Notes: generated by a model not told the origin, from the letters alone. A DNA stretch of 64,000 nucleotides from Serratia proteamaculans (GCF_008830365.1 NZ_WBKI01000004.1:124001-188000); one strand, 5' to 3'. Shown: positions 7,488-17,721, counted from the stretch's first letter. Numbers and translations are program-made.

Positions 7488-9454
7488 TGAATAACCCAAC
7501 CTTTATCCGGCTGAGATTTGCCTTCAAGCTCAGCTTTGCGGTGGTGTTTGCCCTGTTTGTCGGTTTCCATCTCAATCTGGAAACCCCACGCTGGTCGGCG
7601 ATGACCGCCGCCATCGTGGCCGCCGGCACGGCCTTTGCGGCGGGTGGCGAGCCTTTTTCCGGTGCTATTCGTCATCGTGGCTGGCTGCGTATTATTGGCA
7701 CCTTTATTGGCTGTTTTGTTGGCATCGTGATTATCGTTACTACGGCGCGTGCACCGGTGGTGATGTTGTTGTTGTGCTGCATTTGGGCTGGTTTTTGCAC
7801 CTGGGTTTCCTCTCTGGTGAAAGTTGAAAACTCCTATGCCTGGGGTTTGGCGGGTTATACCGCGCTGATTATTATCGTGACCGTTGCCAGCAGTGAATCT
7901 CACCTGCTGGAAGCGCCGCAGTTCGCCATTGAGCGCTGCAGCGAGATCGTGCTGGGGATCGTCAGCGCCGTGCTGGCGGACCTGCTGTTCTCACCACGTT
8001 CGATCAAACAGGATATCGACCGGGCGGTGGATAAACTGCTGGTGGATCAGTACCTGTTGATGCAGATGTGCATCAGCAACGCCGAGAAAGAAGACATCGA
8101 CCGTGCCTGGAGCAATCTGGTGAAGAGCACCACTGCGCTGAACGGCATGCGCAGCCACCTGATGATGGAGTCATCACGCTGGCAGAAAGTAAACCGGCGC
8201 GTTCTGGCGATGCATACGCTGTCTCTGACGCTGATAACCCAGGCCTGTGAAACCTATTTAATCCTGTTGAACCACCCGGATGCACTGAAGGAAAATATCC
8301 GTGAGTTGCTGATGGTCCCGGCGGAAACGCCGCAGGAAATTCATAAGCGTATGAAGCTGTTGCGACAGGTGTTAACCACCAACCGTACCGACGAAACATT
8401 GCTGACCATTACCAGTTGGGTGGGGGCGGCTACCCGTTACCTGTTGCTGGCTAAAGGGGTGCACACCAACAGCAGTATCAGTGCGGTTGAAGAGGGTGTG
8501 CTGAGCAGTGAGGTGGTGGTTAAACCGACTTCGGCGGAAGGTCACCACGCGATAATTAACGGCCTGCGCACCTTTGTGGCGACGGCGTTTGGTAGCCTGC
8601 TGTGGCTGTGGACAGGCTGGACCTCCGGCAGCGGTTTTATGGTGATCATCGCGGTGATCACCTCGCTGGCGATGCGTACCCCGGCACCACGTATGGTGGC
8701 TATGGACTTTATCCTGGGCATGTTGGCGGCGATCCCGGTCGGTTCACTGTTCTTTATGGTGATCCTGCCGGCGACTCAGCAAAGTATTTTACTGCTGTGC
8801 CTCAGCCTGGGTCTGCTGGCGTTTTTCATCGGTATCGAAGTACAAAAACGGCGGTTGGGTTCACTCGGCTTGCTGGCGGGGACCATCAATATTCTGGTGT
8901 TGAGTAACCCGATGGAGTTCAACGTCACACAGTTTCTCGATGGTGCGCTCGGCCAGTTCCTCGGCAGTTGCGTGGGCCTGATGGTGCTGTTGCTGATCCG
9001 TGATAACTCCCGCGAACGTACCGGCCGCACGCTGCTGAACCAGTTTGTCGGCAGTGCGGTATCGGCGCTGACCACCAAGACCTCACGCCGTCAGCAAAAC
9101 CACCTGCCTGCGCTGTATCAACAGTTGAATCAGCTGCTGATGATGTTCCCGAACGATATTGCCAAGTACCGGCTGGCGCTGAACCTGATCATTGCTCACC
9201 AGCGTATGCAGCGAGCGGAGATCCCGGTCAGCGAGGAGCTTTCGGTATTCCATAAACAGATCCGCAATACCGCCGACCATATGGTCTCGGCGAAGAACGA
9301 CGTAAAACGTGCTTATTATTACGATCGGCTGTTGAGCGAAATGAACGATTATCAGCAGAAACTGGTGGATTATCAGGCACCGCTCAGCGTCACCGGGCCG
9401 GTAAAACGCCTGGCCGACATGCTGCACCGCTATCGCCATGCGCTGATTGACTGA
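7487..9454 (+). CDS. aaeB: p-Hydroxybenzoic acid efflux pump, inner-membrane subunit
   Basis: A 655-residue inner-membrane protein of the FUSC/aromatic acid exporter family, same length as E. coli AaeB. It shows the family's duplicated layout: a cluster of transmembrane helices near residues 12-165, a large cytoplasmic stretch, a second helix cluster near 355-500, and a soluble C-terminal part. The start overlaps the aaeA stop by one base. Together with AaeA it exports aromatic carboxylic acids. The 243 bp behind it hold no visible gene. Confidence 0.95.
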   Translation: MNNPTFIRLRFAFKLSFAVVFALFVGFHLNLETPRWSAMTAAIVAAGTAFAAGGEPFSGAIRHRGWLRIIGTFIGCFVGIVIIVTTARAPVVMLLLCCIWAGFCTWVSSLVKVENSYAWGLAGYTALIIIVTVASSESHLLEAPQFAIERCSEIVLGIVSAVLADLLFSPRSIKQDIDRAVDKLLVDQYLLMQMCISNAEKEDIDRAWSNLVKSTTALNGMRSHLMMESSRWQKVNRRVLAMHTLSLTLITQACETYLILLNHPDALKENIRELLMVPAETPQEIHKRMKLLRQVLTTNRTDETLLTITSWVGAATRYLLLAKGVHTNSSISAVEEGVLSSEVVVKPTSAEGHHAIINGLRTFVATAFGSLLWLWTGWTSGSGFMVIIAVITSLAMRTPAPRMVAMDFILGMLAAIPVGSLFFMVILPATQQSILLLCLSLGLLAFFIGIEVQKRRLGSLGLLAGTINILVLSNPMEFNVTQFLDGALGQFLGSCVGLMVLLLIRDNSRERTGRTLLNQFVGSAVSALTTKTSRRQQNHLPALYQQLNQLLMMFPNDIAKYRLALNLIIAHQRMQRAEIPVSEELSVFHKQIRNTADHMVSAKNDVKRAYYYDRLLSEMNDYQQKLVDYQAPLSVTGPVKRLADMLHRYRHALID

Positions 9455-9697
9455 TACCTCAAATATCCCTGCCGGGGCTATACTTGCCTGAGTTGGCCCT
9501 GTTTCAGAGTTGCACTGAGTGCCAGACGCGCGGCAAAATGGCATGATTAGCTTGAACGGGTGATGCAGGTTGTTCGGCGCGGTTTCCCTGAAGTGAAAAC
9601 GTTACATGCCAGTCATCTCTGCTTCATCCTTTTCATCTATAAATCCAACCAGCATGGGTGCTGATGCACCCCTGTAGGCCATAAATCAGGGACAGCA

Positions 9698-10147
9698 ATG
9701 AACAAGCGGATCCTCGTGGCGATAGTTATCGCCGTTGTGATAGCCGGTTTTAACGCATTGCGCGGTAACGATCGAGTGATTGCCAACGTGCCAGTGGTGG
9801 CCGAAGGTCAGAGTATTGACCAACTGACGCAGCAGAAAAGGGTGGTGAGCTACCTGCAGCAGCATCAGCGGTTGCCGGACTATTACATCACCAAGAAGCA
9901 GGCGCGTGAGCAGGGATGGGATGCACGTAGCGGTAATCTGTGTTCGGTGCTGCCGGGCAAGGCGATTGGCGGCGACCGTTTCTCAAACCGAGAAGGGCAA
10001 TTGCCCACGGCCCGCAGTCGGGTATGGCGCGAGGCGGATATCAATTATCAATGCGGCCGGCGCGGTGCCGATCGCTTGCTGTATTCCAGCGATGGCCTGA
10101 TTTTTGTCACGCGTGACCATTATAAAAACTTCATTCGGGTGGAGTGA
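9698..10147 (+). CDS. Barnase-type secreted/membrane-anchored ribonuclease
   Basis: A 149-residue guanyl-specific RNase of the barnase family. Residues 4-22 form a hydrophobic export signal or membrane anchor. The catalytic half is strikingly like Bacillus barnase: WREADINY, GRRGADRLLYSSDG and TRDHYKNF retain the equivalents of Glu73, Arg83, Arg87 and His102. It would act outside the cytoplasm, probably in the periplasm or after export. The next gene encodes a barstar-like inhibitor, six bases downstream, so the pair forms a toxin-inhibitor unit. The physiological target (nutrient RNA, competitors, phage) is unknown. Two cysteines (in NLCSVL and YQCGRR) are absent from barnase and could form a disulphide. 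Confidence 0.85.
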   Translation: MNKRILVAIVIAVVIAGFNALRGNDRVIANVPVVAEGQSIDQLTQQKRVVSYLQQHQRLPDYYITKKQAREQGWDARSGNLCSVLPGKAIGGDRFSNREGQLPTARSRVWREADINYQCGRRGADRLLYSSDGLIFVTRDHYKNFIRVE

Positions 10148-10152
10148 GCTTG

Positions 10153-10452
10153 ATGGCAAAAGTAGAGTTCGATTTTAATCAGATTAACGATTTGCCGGCG
10201 TTTTACCGCGACTTTGCGCATAAGTTTGCGCTGGATGAGGCGTTTGGCGCCAATCTGGATGCACTGTGGGACGTGGTGACTGCCGACATCGGCTTGCCGG
10301 TGGAGATAGAATTCACCCATCTCAACGCCCGCAGCAAACGACGCTTTGGCGCGATTATCCTGCTGTTTGAAGAGGCGGAGGAAGAGCTGGAAGGCAGCCT
10401 GCGTTTCAATATTCGTGAAAGCAGCGGTGAACCTGCACATCACCGGGGATGA
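10153..10452 (+). CDS. Barstar-family ribonuclease inhibitor
   Basis: A 99-residue acidic protein resembling E. coli YhcO and Bacillus barstar. The ATG at 10153 is chosen because GGAG at 10141-10144 sits at proper distance; a GTG at 10144 would overlap the RNase stop. Residues of the inhibitor helix, NLDALWD, match the barstar segment that carries Asp35, Trp38 and Asp39 and plugs the barnase active site. It has no signal peptide, so it would protect the cytoplasm from any RNase that fails to be exported. Confidence 0.85.
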   Translation: MAKVEFDFNQINDLPAFYRDFAHKFALDEAFGANLDALWDVVTADIGLPVEIEFTHLNARSKRRFGAIILLFEEAEEELEGSLRFNIRESSGEPAHHRG

Positions 10453-10466
10453 ATCGAGTTCATCCC
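10446..10466 (+). terminator. Hairpin at the end of the barstar gene
   Basis: Arms GGGATGAA and TTCATCCC around TCGAG. It overlaps the barstar stop codon and lies between two convergent genes (barstar and darP). There is no clear T-run, so function as a terminator is only probable. Confidence 0.4.
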
Positions 10467-10482
10467 GTGGTGACGGCGGCGA

Positions 10483-11031
10483 TCATTGGGCGGTCTCGGC
10501 CAGATCGCGCAGGTATTGGAATATTTGACGGTAAGCTTTCGGCGGCTTGTTAGCGGCTTTCTCTTTCTGTGCGTTACGCACCAGTGAGCGCAGCTGCTGA
10601 CGATCGGCTTCTGGATACAGCGCCAGGATCGGCGGGATTGCATCATCGCCTTCTTCCACCAGGCGGTCACGCAGCGCTTCCAGCTTGTGGAACAGCGAAA
10701 CCTGTTGGTTATGGCGGTTCTTCAGCTTGTCGAGCGCGGTCTGAATCGGCTCTATGTCGCGGGCACGCAGCATCTTGCCAATCAGTTGCAGCTGACGACG
10801 GCGGCCTTCTTTCTTGATCTTCTGCGCCAGTTCAATCGCAGCGCGCAAATCTTCATCCAGCGGGATGCGTTCCAGCGCGTTCTTACCCAGCTCGACCAGT
10901 TCGACACCCAGGTCTTTCAGCGCTTCGGCATCACGTTTAATTTCACTTTTACTGACCCAGATAATCTCGTCATCTTCCTCGTCAATGTTCTCCGGGACAT
11001 CGTCGAGCCAGTCTTCAGGCTGTTTGTTCAT
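10483..11031 (-). CDS. darP: Dual-action ribosomal maturation protein DarP
   Basis: A 182-residue basic/acidic helical protein of the DUF615 family (formerly YjgA). It associates with late 50S precursors and helps remodel 23S rRNA during assembly in E. coli. The N-terminal acidic region ([33 protein letters not shown], described here by its DEED core at residues 18-22) and the C-terminal [13 protein letters not shown] are typical. Length equals the usual family length. It is divergent from tldE/pmbA, which is the standard enterobacterial neighbour. Confidence 0.95.
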   Translation of the reverse strand: MNKQPEDWLDDVPENIDEEDDEIIWVSKSEIKRDAEALKDLGVELVELGKNALERIPLDEDLRAAIELAQKIKKEGRRRQLQLIGKMLRARDIEPIQTALDKLKNRHNQQVSLFHKLEALRDRLVEEGDDAIPPILALYPEADRQQLRSLVRNAQKEKAANKPPKAYRQIFQYLRDLAETAQ

Positions 11032-11208
11032 GGTAGGCTCCGTTAAAAAGAGGCTAATCCTAACAGGTTGCCGGCTTTATGCGAAATTCCACGCGGTTCC
11101 TGTTAGACTCAAAAGCATAAATCTCATGATTTTTGCGCGTGACTCCGCGCGCAACCACGCCGCCACGGCACTTTTCTCAACGATTTTCTGATTAAGTATG
11201 GCAGATTG

Positions 11209-12549
11209 ATGAAAGTAGTCACTCAAGTTGCAGAACAGCGCAAGGCGCTGGAACAGGCCGTCTCACAGGCTTTGGAACTGGCGCGCGCCGGCTCCGATGC
11301 GGCAGAAGTTGCCGTGACCAAATCTACCGGTATCAGCGTCAGCACCCGCTTCGGCGAGGTGGAGAACGTTGAGTTCAACAGCGATGGTGCGTTGGGCATT
11401 ACCGTCTATCATCAGCAACGCAAAGGCAGTGCTTCTTCTACCGATCTCAGCCCGGATGCCATTGCCCGCACCGTGCAGGCGGCGCTGGATATTGCCCGCT
11501 ATACCTCGGTGGATCCGCATGCAGGTCCGGCAGAGAAAGACCTGTTGGCGTTTGAAGCACCGGATCTTGATCTGTTCCACCCGGCAGAGCTGGACGCCGA
11601 TCGCGGTATCGAACTGGCTGCTCGCGCCGAACAGGCGTCACTGGCGGCGGATAAACGCATCACCAACACTGAAGGCGGCAGTTTTAACAGCCACTACGGT
11701 ATCAAGGTGTTCGGCAACAGCCACGGCATGCTGCAAAGTTATTGCTCCAGCCGACATTCATTGTCGAGCTGTGTGATTGCCGAGCAGGGCGGTGATATGG
11801 AGCGTGATTACGCCTATACCATCGGCCGTGCCATGAGCGATCTGGAAAGCCCTGAATGGGTGGGCCAGGAATGTGCCCGTCGCACTTTGTCGCGTCTGGC
11901 ACCGCGCAAGCTGTCGACCATGACTGCCCCGGTCCTGTTCGCCTCGGAAGTGGCGACCGGTCTGTTCGGCCACCTGGTTGGCGCCATCAGCGGCAGCAGC
12001 GTCTATCGTAAATCGACCTTCCTGCTGGATTCGTTGGGCAAGCAGATCTTACCGGACTGGCTGACCATTGAAGAGCATCCGCACCTGCTGAAAGGGCTGG
12101 CTTCCACGCCGTTCGACAGCGAGGGCGTACGTACCCAACGGCGCGACATTGTTAAAGATGGCGTGCTGCAAACCTGGCTGATGACCAGCTACGCGGCGCG
12201 TAAGCTCGGCATGCACAGCACCGGCCATGCGGGCGGCATTCACAACTGGCGCATCGCCGGGCAGGGCAATGACTTTGCCGGCATGCTCAAGCAGTTGGGT
12301 ACCGGCCTGGTGGTTACCGAGCTGATGGGCCAGGGTGTCAGCGGCATTACCGGTGACTACTCACGCGGTGCTGCCGGTTTCTGGGTGGAAAATGGGGAGA
12401 TCCAGTATCCAGTCAGTGAGATCACCATCGCCGGTAACCTGAAAGACATGCTGCGCAATATTGTCAGCGTGGGCAGCGATATCGAAACCCGCAGCAATAT
12501 CCAGTGCGGCTCCGTATTGCTGCCGGACATGAAAATCGCCGGTCAGTAA
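11209..12549 (+). CDS. pmbA: Metalloprotease subunit TldE/PmbA
   Basis: A 446-residue protein of the TldD/PmbA family. ATG 11209 is chosen; the TTG at 11206 is one codon earlier. With TldD it forms the heterodimeric protease that matures microcin B17 and degrades unfolded peptides including CcdA in E. coli. The HExxxH zinc motif belongs to TldD and is absent here, as expected; the conserved [11 protein letters not shown] and [20 protein letters not shown] segments of the PmbA branch are present. It is divergent from darP as in other enterobacteria. Confidence 0.95.
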   Translation: MKVVTQVAEQRKALEQAVSQALELARAGSDAAEVAVTKSTGISVSTRFGEVENVEFNSDGALGITVYHQQRKGSASSTDLSPDAIARTVQAALDIARYTSVDPHAGPAEKDLLAFEAPDLDLFHPAELDADRGIELAARAEQASLAADKRITNTEGGSFNSHYGIKVFGNSHGMLQSYCSSRHSLSSCVIAEQGGDMERDYAYTIGRAMSDLESPEWVGQECARRTLSRLAPRKLSTMTAPVLFASEVATGLFGHLVGAISGSSVYRKSTFLLDSLGKQILPDWLTIEEHPHLLKGLASTPFDSEGVRTQRRDIVKDGVLQTWLMTSYAARKLGMHSTGHAGGIHNWRIAGQGNDFAGMLKQLGTGLVVTELMGQGVSGITGDYSRGAAGFWVENGEIQYPVSEITIAGNLKDMLRNIVSVGSDIETRSNIQCGSVLLPDMKIAGQ

Positions 12550-12705
12550 TCTCTGCTACGGCTGGCCGCTTCTGTTGCCAGCCGCATCTCTCTTCTTTCC
12601 TTCCCCCGTTTTAACCTTGCTTACAAATCTTCGGTTTCGGTTTTCAGCGCCCTTGCCTATGGTTAGGCTGGGTCAAATAAAACAATAACCGGAAGGTGAG
12701 CAAGC

Positions 12706-13092
12706 ATGTCGAACAAACTGAAAGCGCTGTTGGCGTTGGCGCTGCTGGGTGCCAGTACACTGGCGGTCGCGGCCGATCTGGCCGACGATATGGATACCAT
12801 CGCAGGCAATTACAAAAAGGTGCTGAGCACCGATTCCACGGATACTCTCAAACAAAGCCTGCAGAATATGCGTGCCGCGGCGGTAGATGCCAAGCAAAGC
12901 AAGCCGCCGAAAATGGAAGACAAAGCCAACGATAGCCCAGAGATAAAAGATTTTCACCACGGGCTGGATACGTTGATCGGCCAGATCGATCAGTCGCTGG
13001 CGCTGGCCAACCAGGGCAAGCTGGCCGAAGCCAAACAGGTCGCGCAGGGCTTCAAGCAAACTCGCGACACCAACCACAAGAAATTCCGTTAA
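12706..13092 (+). CDS. cybC: Periplasmic cytochrome b562
   Basis: A 128-residue periplasmic four-helix-bundle haem b protein. A signal peptide of about 22 residues ends in LAVA, giving a mature protein starting ADLADDM. The axial ligands are in place: Met29 (mature position 7) and His124 (mature 102, in NHKKFR). Function in electron transfer or stress is not well defined in E. coli, where many strains carry a broken copy; this one is intact. A good ribosome binding site (GGAAGGTGAG) precedes ATG 12706. The last four bases overlap the end of the convergent AraC-type gene. Confidence 0.93.
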   Translation: MSNKLKALLALALLGASTLAVAADLADDMDTIAGNYKKVLSTDSTDTLKQSLQNMRAAAVDAKQSKPPKMEDKANDSPEIKDFHHGLDTLIGQIDQSLALANQGKLAEAKQVAQGFKQTRDTNHKKFR

Positions 13093-13874
13093 GCCCTTTC
13101 GCGCCGTTCTGAAGCCAGATAGCAGGATGGCGCCTGCCCCAGCACGCGGCGAAACATGGTTGCAAACGCCGCGCTGCTTTCATAACCCAATTCCAGAGCC
13201 ACCTGAGTGACGCTACTGCCTTCGGCCAATTGGGCCAGCGCCAACACCACGCAGGCCCGCTGACGCCATTGTGAAAATGACATGCCGGTTTGATCCCGGA
13301 ACAAGCGGCTGAAGCTGCGGATACTCATATACAGGCGTGTAGCCCACACCTGCGGTGAGTCGTGCGCGTCGGGCTGCTGCAGGAATCTCTGGCACAGTTC
13401 CCCCAGTCGCCGATCGGCAGGCAGCGGGATGTGCAGCGGCAGGGACTGCAGCTGGGCAAGCTCATGTAACAGCAAACTGACCAGCGCGCCATCCCGACCT
13501 TGCTGCTGATACTCGAGGGGCATATCGACTGCCGCCATCAACAGTTGGCGCATCAGCGGTGTCACGCTAACCACCTGACAAACCTGAGGCTGAGAGGCCA
13601 GTAGCGCCGTCGGTTCAATGTACAGGCTGCGGGTCGTGACGCCGACCATTCTCACCTCGTGCGGCATCTGTGGCGGCAGCCACACCGCCCGCTGTGGTGG
13701 CACAAGCCAGTTACCCTGGAGGGTAAATACGTGCATCACCCCGGTGGCACCATAGAGTAGCTGAGCGCGCCTGTGGCTGTGCATGGGCAACAGATGGCCT
13801 GAAGGGTAGTCGGTCCCTATGGCAATCACCGGCCTCGGCACGTGGTCGAGGTCATCAATACGTACGTTGCGCAT
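13089..13874 (-). CDS. AraC-family transcriptional regulator
   Basis: A 261-residue regulator with an N-terminal cupin (AraC_binding, about residues 10-120, including PMHSHRRAQLLY) and a C-terminal double helix-turn-helix (about 165-258, with SSVTQVALELGYESSAAFATMFRR). The layout resembles E. coli NimR/YeaM-type regulators, which control a neighbouring transporter. Here it lies divergent from the FAD protein-formyltransferase-permease cluster with 279 bp between, so it is the obvious candidate regulator of that cluster, although this is inferred from position alone. The intergenic segment 13875-14153 is AT-rich and must hold both promoters. Confidence 0.85.
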   Translation of the reverse strand: MRNVRIDDLDHVPRPVIAIGTDYPSGHLLPMHSHRRAQLLYGATGVMHVFTLQGNWLVPPQRAVWLPPQMPHEVRMVGVTTRSLYIEPTALLASQPQVCQVVSVTPLMRQLLMAAVDMPLEYQQQGRDGALVSLLLHELAQLQSLPLHIPLPADRRLGELCQRFLQQPDAHDSPQVWATRLYMSIRSFSRLFRDQTGMSFSQWRQRACVVLALAQLAEGSSVTQVALELGYESSAAFATMFRRVLGQAPSCYLASERRERA

Positions 13875-14153
13875 AAACCCTGTCGTTGTGTAGTTTGGCC
13901 GAAACGCAATGATAGTTGGCCTTTCATATAAAGCAAGCCAGTCGCCATCACTCTACTATCAGGGCAGAAAAATAACGCTGCCTTGGTGGCGAGGTATTTT
14001 ATTGTTGATTGAACCCTCATTATTTTACGCCGGGGCAGGGTGGGTTATCTCACCTGTGTAATACAAGAAGTTAATAAGGAATAAATGACTGTTTATTCCA
14101 ACACCTGAAGCAATAGTTATTCTTTTAATGCTGTGACTATAAGGTGATATTTC

Positions 14154-15608
14154 ATGTATAAGATCGGTGTGATTGGTGGTGGCGCGGCGGGTATTTCTTT
14201 TGCGTATAACTTTATTAAGAATAAGGCGATTAATAATTGCAATAAGCATCTTTCGCTGAAGGTTTATGACAAACAAGGTTTTAATGGTGGCATGGCTTAC
14301 AGTAGTGACTTCGATAGCCATATCCTCAATATGACGCCGGAGAACATGTCGGCGGATATTTTTGACCGTGCGCATTTTTCCGATTGGATCTCGATGCATT
14401 TCCCTCGCTACTGTAAAGACCGCTATCCGCCTCGCTGGGTTTATAAAGACTATCTCGATTTTATTCGCGATATGTCGGTGTTTATGGCGGCTGACAGCAA
14501 CGTTACGCTGAATTTTATTACCGCTGAAGTCGAAGCGATCGGCTCGCATTCCGGGGGGTATTTGTTGACCACCGCCGGTGGCGCTGCGGAGCAGATGAAC
14601 GCGTTAGTGTTGTGTTCGGGGCATAATGAAGCGGAAAGCCTGTATCCGATTGATGGCGTTATTGCCTACCAGGCTAATCGGGAATTGCCGGCTATCAGCC
14701 CTGCTTCAGCAGTCGGTGTGATTGGCTGTAGTCTGACGGCGATAGACGCGATTATCGAGCTGATTGAACGGGTGGGCGCGAGTGATATATCCGCTTTGTC
14801 GCGTTCCGGATTATTCCCCAGCGTGCAGCCTGCACTGATGCGCGCACCGCCACCCGCATTCAGGCAACGCCTGGTCCGTTTCGTCGCCGACCATAGCTAT
14901 ATCGACGCGCATCAGTTGGTTCATGTGATTAACGCGGCGCTGGAGCAATACTACCCAGGTCCGGAGCGGCTGACGGTGCTGTCGGCGATGGGGGCCGGTA
15001 AGGATTGTTATCGCGATCTGGCTGAAAGCCTGAGCCGGGCGCGCTTCGCCCGTGAGCATATTTGTAGCTACCTGGCCGCTATCCATCCTGCGGTGTGTGA
15101 GGCTTGGGTAAAAATGGATGAAAATAATCGACAGGTATTTATGCGCTTCTATAATTCGTCTTGGATGCGCAACCGGCACGCCATGCCATTAAAAAATGCC
15201 AATAAAATTATCACTGCATTTGAATGCCAACGGCTGCGTGCTTTTGGCGGTGTGATCAATATCGAGAAGAACGATCAAGGTTTTAAAGCTTTTTGCCATA
15301 ATACGGCGGTTCATACCCAATATCTGCTTAATTGCACGGCCCCTTCTTATCAAATGAAACCAAACCGGTTAAACGACACTTTGTTGCAGGGTGGCCTGGT
15401 GCAAGAAAATATATTTGGCGGCGTGAAGTGTGATCCCCTGACACTAAAAATACCGGACGAACAGGGCAATGAACAAAACCTTTACTCTCTGGGTGCTCCG
15501 GCGAAAGGGGATCTTTTTTATACCTCGGCAATGGAATCCATAACCCGGGATATCAGTAAAATAGTTTTCAATAACAGCATATTTAATACCAAGAAGGTAA
15601 CAGTATGA
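14154..15608 (+). CDS. FAD/NAD(P)-binding oxidoreductase
   Basis: A 484-residue flavoprotein of the NAD_binding_9 type. The dinucleotide-binding glycine motif is at residues 8-13 (GGGAAG), and GGMAYSSDFDSHILNMTPENM matches the family's conserved segment (shown here split: GGMAYSS, HILNM, ENMSAD). A second Rossmann-like segment (VGVIGCSLTAIDAI, about residues 182-195) probably binds NAD(P)H, as in N-hydroxylating and Baeyer-Villiger monooxygenases. The ribosome binding site is AAGGTGAT. Its stop overlaps the formyltransferase start by four bases. Substrate unknown; the pairing with a formyltransferase suggests modification of an amine. Confidence 0.75.
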   Translation: MYKIGVIGGGAAGISFAYNFIKNKAINNCNKHLSLKVYDKQGFNGGMAYSSDFDSHILNMTPENMSADIFDRAHFSDWISMHFPRYCKDRYPPRWVYKDYLDFIRDMSVFMAADSNVTLNFITAEVEAIGSHSGGYLLTTAGGAAEQMNALVLCSGHNEAESLYPIDGVIAYQANRELPAISPASAVGVIGCSLTAIDAIIELIERVGASDISALSRSGLFPSVQPALMRAPPPAFRQRLVRFVADHSYIDAHQLVHVINAALEQYYPGPERLTVLSAMGAGKDCYRDLAESLSRARFAREHICSYLAAIHPAVCEAWVKMDENNRQVFMRFYNSSWMRNRHAMPLKNANKIITAFECQRLRAFGGVINIEKNDQGFKAFCHNTAVHTQYLLNCTAPSYQMKPNRLNDTLLQGGLVQENIFGGVKCDPLTLKIPDEQGNEQNLYSLGAPAKGDLFYTSAMESITRDISKIVFNNSIFNTKKVTV

Positions 15609-16486
15609 AAAACGTAGCGCTATTTGTTGGCAACGATATTTTTTCCTGGTTGGCATGTCAGGATGTTATTAGCGCCTTAAACAAGGAGTGTACTTTTACG
15701 GTTTATTTTCCCCTGGCGAAAGCGTCGAGCCGTTTGCAGGAGCCTGCGGTGCGGCAACTGGGGCTTTATGAGCGTCAGGTGCTGAATGACTTCGTCTTTC
15801 CCTTTGCCAGCCGACATGCCGATGTTTGCCAGGGGGCTTATCAGGCACCGCAGGTTTTCCTGGCGGGCGCTGCGGTGAATGCGCATCGTATTACGAATAT
15901 CAATGACCGCGCCTTTATCAGCAGCTTGGGAAATATGGATGCGGTGATTTCATTGCGCTGTTATCAGAAGTTTTCTGCTGACTATGTACGGGCTTTCAGC
16001 CAGCGCGGTAAATTGCTGTGGAACCTGCATCCAGGGGATTTGCCGCATTATCGCGGCGTCATGACGCTCTTTCGTGCCATGATGAACGGTGAGGAACGCT
16101 GCGCATTAACGTTGCACGAGATGGATGAGCAATGGGATGCCGGCCCGGTGATCGCTCGCCAGCCCGCCGAACTGCGCTATGACCTTTCATTTTTGGAAAA
16201 TATGTTGCTGCTGGGGATCCGTTCCGGCGCCTTTTTGGCGAATCAGTTAATGCGGGTGGGTGAGCGGAAACCGATAACCGTGGAACGGCAAGGCGACTAC
16301 CGTTATTGGGGCTTCCCGGATGCACAAACCCTGGAACAGGCACAGGCGGTGGGGATTGAACTCGTCGACCATGATGCTATTCGCCGCCATTACCTGGCTT
16401 TGTTTGTCGGCGATGCATTCCATGCGTTGGCCGGTCAGTTCGCAGCCGGTTTTGATGATTTCATTCGGGCGCATAGCCATGATTGA
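15605..16486 (+). CDS. Formyltransferase-family enzyme
   Basis: A 293-residue protein with the formyl-transferase N-terminal fold. The catalytic triad of the family is present: Asn140 and His142 in WNLHPGDLPHYRG and Asp178 in DAGPVI. Such enzymes move a formyl group from N10-formyl-tetrahydrofolate to an amine (amino sugars, hydroxyornithine, Met-tRNA, GAR). It is not Fmt, PurN or ArnA by sequence, and the N-terminal 100 residues are divergent. It is translationally coupled to the upstream flavoprotein (ATGA) and overlaps the downstream permease by eight bases, so the three genes form a tight operon. The accepted amine is unknown. Confidence 0.75.
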   Translation: MKNVALFVGNDIFSWLACQDVISALNKECTFTVYFPLAKASSRLQEPAVRQLGLYERQVLNDFVFPFASRHADVCQGAYQAPQVFLAGAAVNAHRITNINDRAFISSLGNMDAVISLRCYQKFSADYVRAFSQRGKLLWNLHPGDLPHYRGVMTLFRAMMNGEERCALTLHEMDEQWDAGPVIARQPAELRYDLSFLENMLLLGIRSGAFLANQLMRVGERKPITVERQGDYRYWGFPDAQTLEQAQAVGIELVDHDAIRRHYLALFVGDAFHALAGQFAAGFDDFIRAHSHD

Positions 16487-17267
16487 GACGCTGGTCATCC
16501 TCGGTGCCGGTTTTATTACCGGCATCACCACCATTTTGTTCGGTTTTGGCGGCGGCTTTGTGGTGGTGCCCTTTGTTTATCATTTGGTTGCCGCTTCGGG
16601 CGAACAGTCAGGTCAGGCAATGCATATCGCGGTGGCGACCTCGACGGCGGTGATGATCCTGAATTCGGGCTATGCCACCTTCACCAACTGGCGCAGCGGC
16701 AACCTGCTGCGTGAAACCATCGTCCCGCTGATCTATTTTATCGGCATTGGCGCTGCGTTGGGGGCTTTTGCCTCCAGCTTGCTGGAAGACGGGGTGGTTA
16801 GGCTGCTGTTTGTAATTTATATGCTGGTGACGATCGCAGATTGCCTGTTCAGACAGGGTTTTTTAGTCAAGCCGGCTCGTGCGGTGCTGTCAAAGGCAAC
16901 CCTGTGGATCGGGGGGCCATTAATCGGGGTGATTGCTACTATGCTCGGCGTGGGGGGAAGTGTGCTGACGGTGCCTTTATTGCGTCGGCATGGCTACGAA
17001 ATGAAGCATTGCGTCAGCGCGGCCAATCCGTTGTCGATCCCGGTCGCCGTCATTGGTGCATTGATGTATGTCGGATTGGGTTGGAAGGAAATGACCGGGC
17101 CGCAATACCTGGGCTATGTCAATCTCACCATTCTTGGGCTGCTGGTGGCTGCAGGTATTTCGGGGATCCTGTTTGCCAAAAGGTGGTTGCCGAAGGTCAA
17201 CGACAGGCTGCATGCCAGAATTTACGTGTTGTTGTTGATCCTGGTTTTGATCGCTATCAGCTTGTAA
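16479..17267 (+). CDS. TauE/SafE-family permease
   Basis: A 262-residue inner-membrane protein with eight or so hydrophobic segments and the family's repeated glycine motifs (ITTILFGFGGGFVVVP and GVIATMLGVGGSVLTVP). TauE/SafE proteins move small anions such as sulphonates, sulphite or sulphoacetate across the inner membrane, in either direction depending on the member. ATG 16479 overlaps the formyltransferase stop by eight bases. As the last gene of the cluster it could export the product of the flavoprotein/formyltransferase pair or import a substrate; the sequence does not tell which. Confidence 0.85.
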   Translation: MIETLVILGAGFITGITTILFGFGGGFVVVPFVYHLVAASGEQSGQAMHIAVATSTAVMILNSGYATFTNWRSGNLLRETIVPLIYFIGIGAALGAFASSLLEDGVVRLLFVIYMLVTIADCLFRQGFLVKPARAVLSKATLWIGGPLIGVIATMLGVGGSVLTVPLLRRHGYEMKHCVSAANPLSIPVAVIGALMYVGLGWKEMTGPQYLGYVNLTILGLLVAAGISGILFAKRWLPKVNDRLHARIYVLLLILVLIAISL

Positions 17268-17281
17268 GACACAGACAGAAA

Positions 17282-17300
17282 GGGCGGTAAGGTACCGCCC
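17282..17300. terminator. Bidirectional terminator hairpin between permease and rnk
   Basis: Arms GGGCGGTA and TACCGCCC around AGG, between the convergent ends of the permease and rnk genes. No long T-run on either side. Confidence 0.55.
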
Positions 17301-17310
17301 CGATAACCAT

Positions 17311-17721
17311 TTAGCGGTGGTATTCACCCGCCGCTTCCGGCTGGTACAACAGTTCCAGCACTTCGATATGCGCTTCTTCACCGTTTGGCAACTGCCAGGT
17401 AATCTGGTTACCTATATGCATGCCCAGCAGCGCTGCGCCCAGTGGCGCCATCACAGAAAGCTGCTCGTGGCTATCCTTCAGCGAAGCCGGGTAAACCAGC
17501 GTACGCACGTGTTCTTCTGCCGTATGCAGGTCGCGGAAACGTACGCGGCTGTTCATGGTCACCACGCTGGCTGGGATCTGGGACGGCGGCAGGATTTCGG
17601 CGCGATCCAGCTCGATGTTCAGCGCAGCGGCGACATCGGTGTTGGCATAGGCCGGTTGTGCCAATAGCGCATCCAGGCGCTCCGCATCCAGCTCATTAAT
17701 AGTAATGGTTGGTTTGGTCAT
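17311..17721 (-). CDS. rnk: Nucleoside diphosphate kinase regulator Rnk
   Basis: A 136-residue protein of the GreA/GreB superfamily. It has a short N-terminal coiled-coil region and a C-terminal FKBP-like domain ([26 protein letters not shown], about residues 88-113 in pieces). In E. coli Rnk binds RNA polymerase and influences nucleoside diphosphate kinase levels. Length equals E. coli Rnk. A good Shine-Dalgarno (GGAGAG) precedes ATG 17721. The leader holds two GC-rich hairpins (17744-17762 and 17790-17822). Confidence 0.95.
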   Translation of the reverse strand: MTKPTITINELDAERLDALLAQPAYANTDVAAALNIELDRAEILPPSQIPASVVTMNSRVRFRDLHTAEEHVRTLVYPASLKDSHEQLSVMAPLGAALLGMHIGNQITWQLPNGEEAHIEVLELLYQPEAAGEYHR

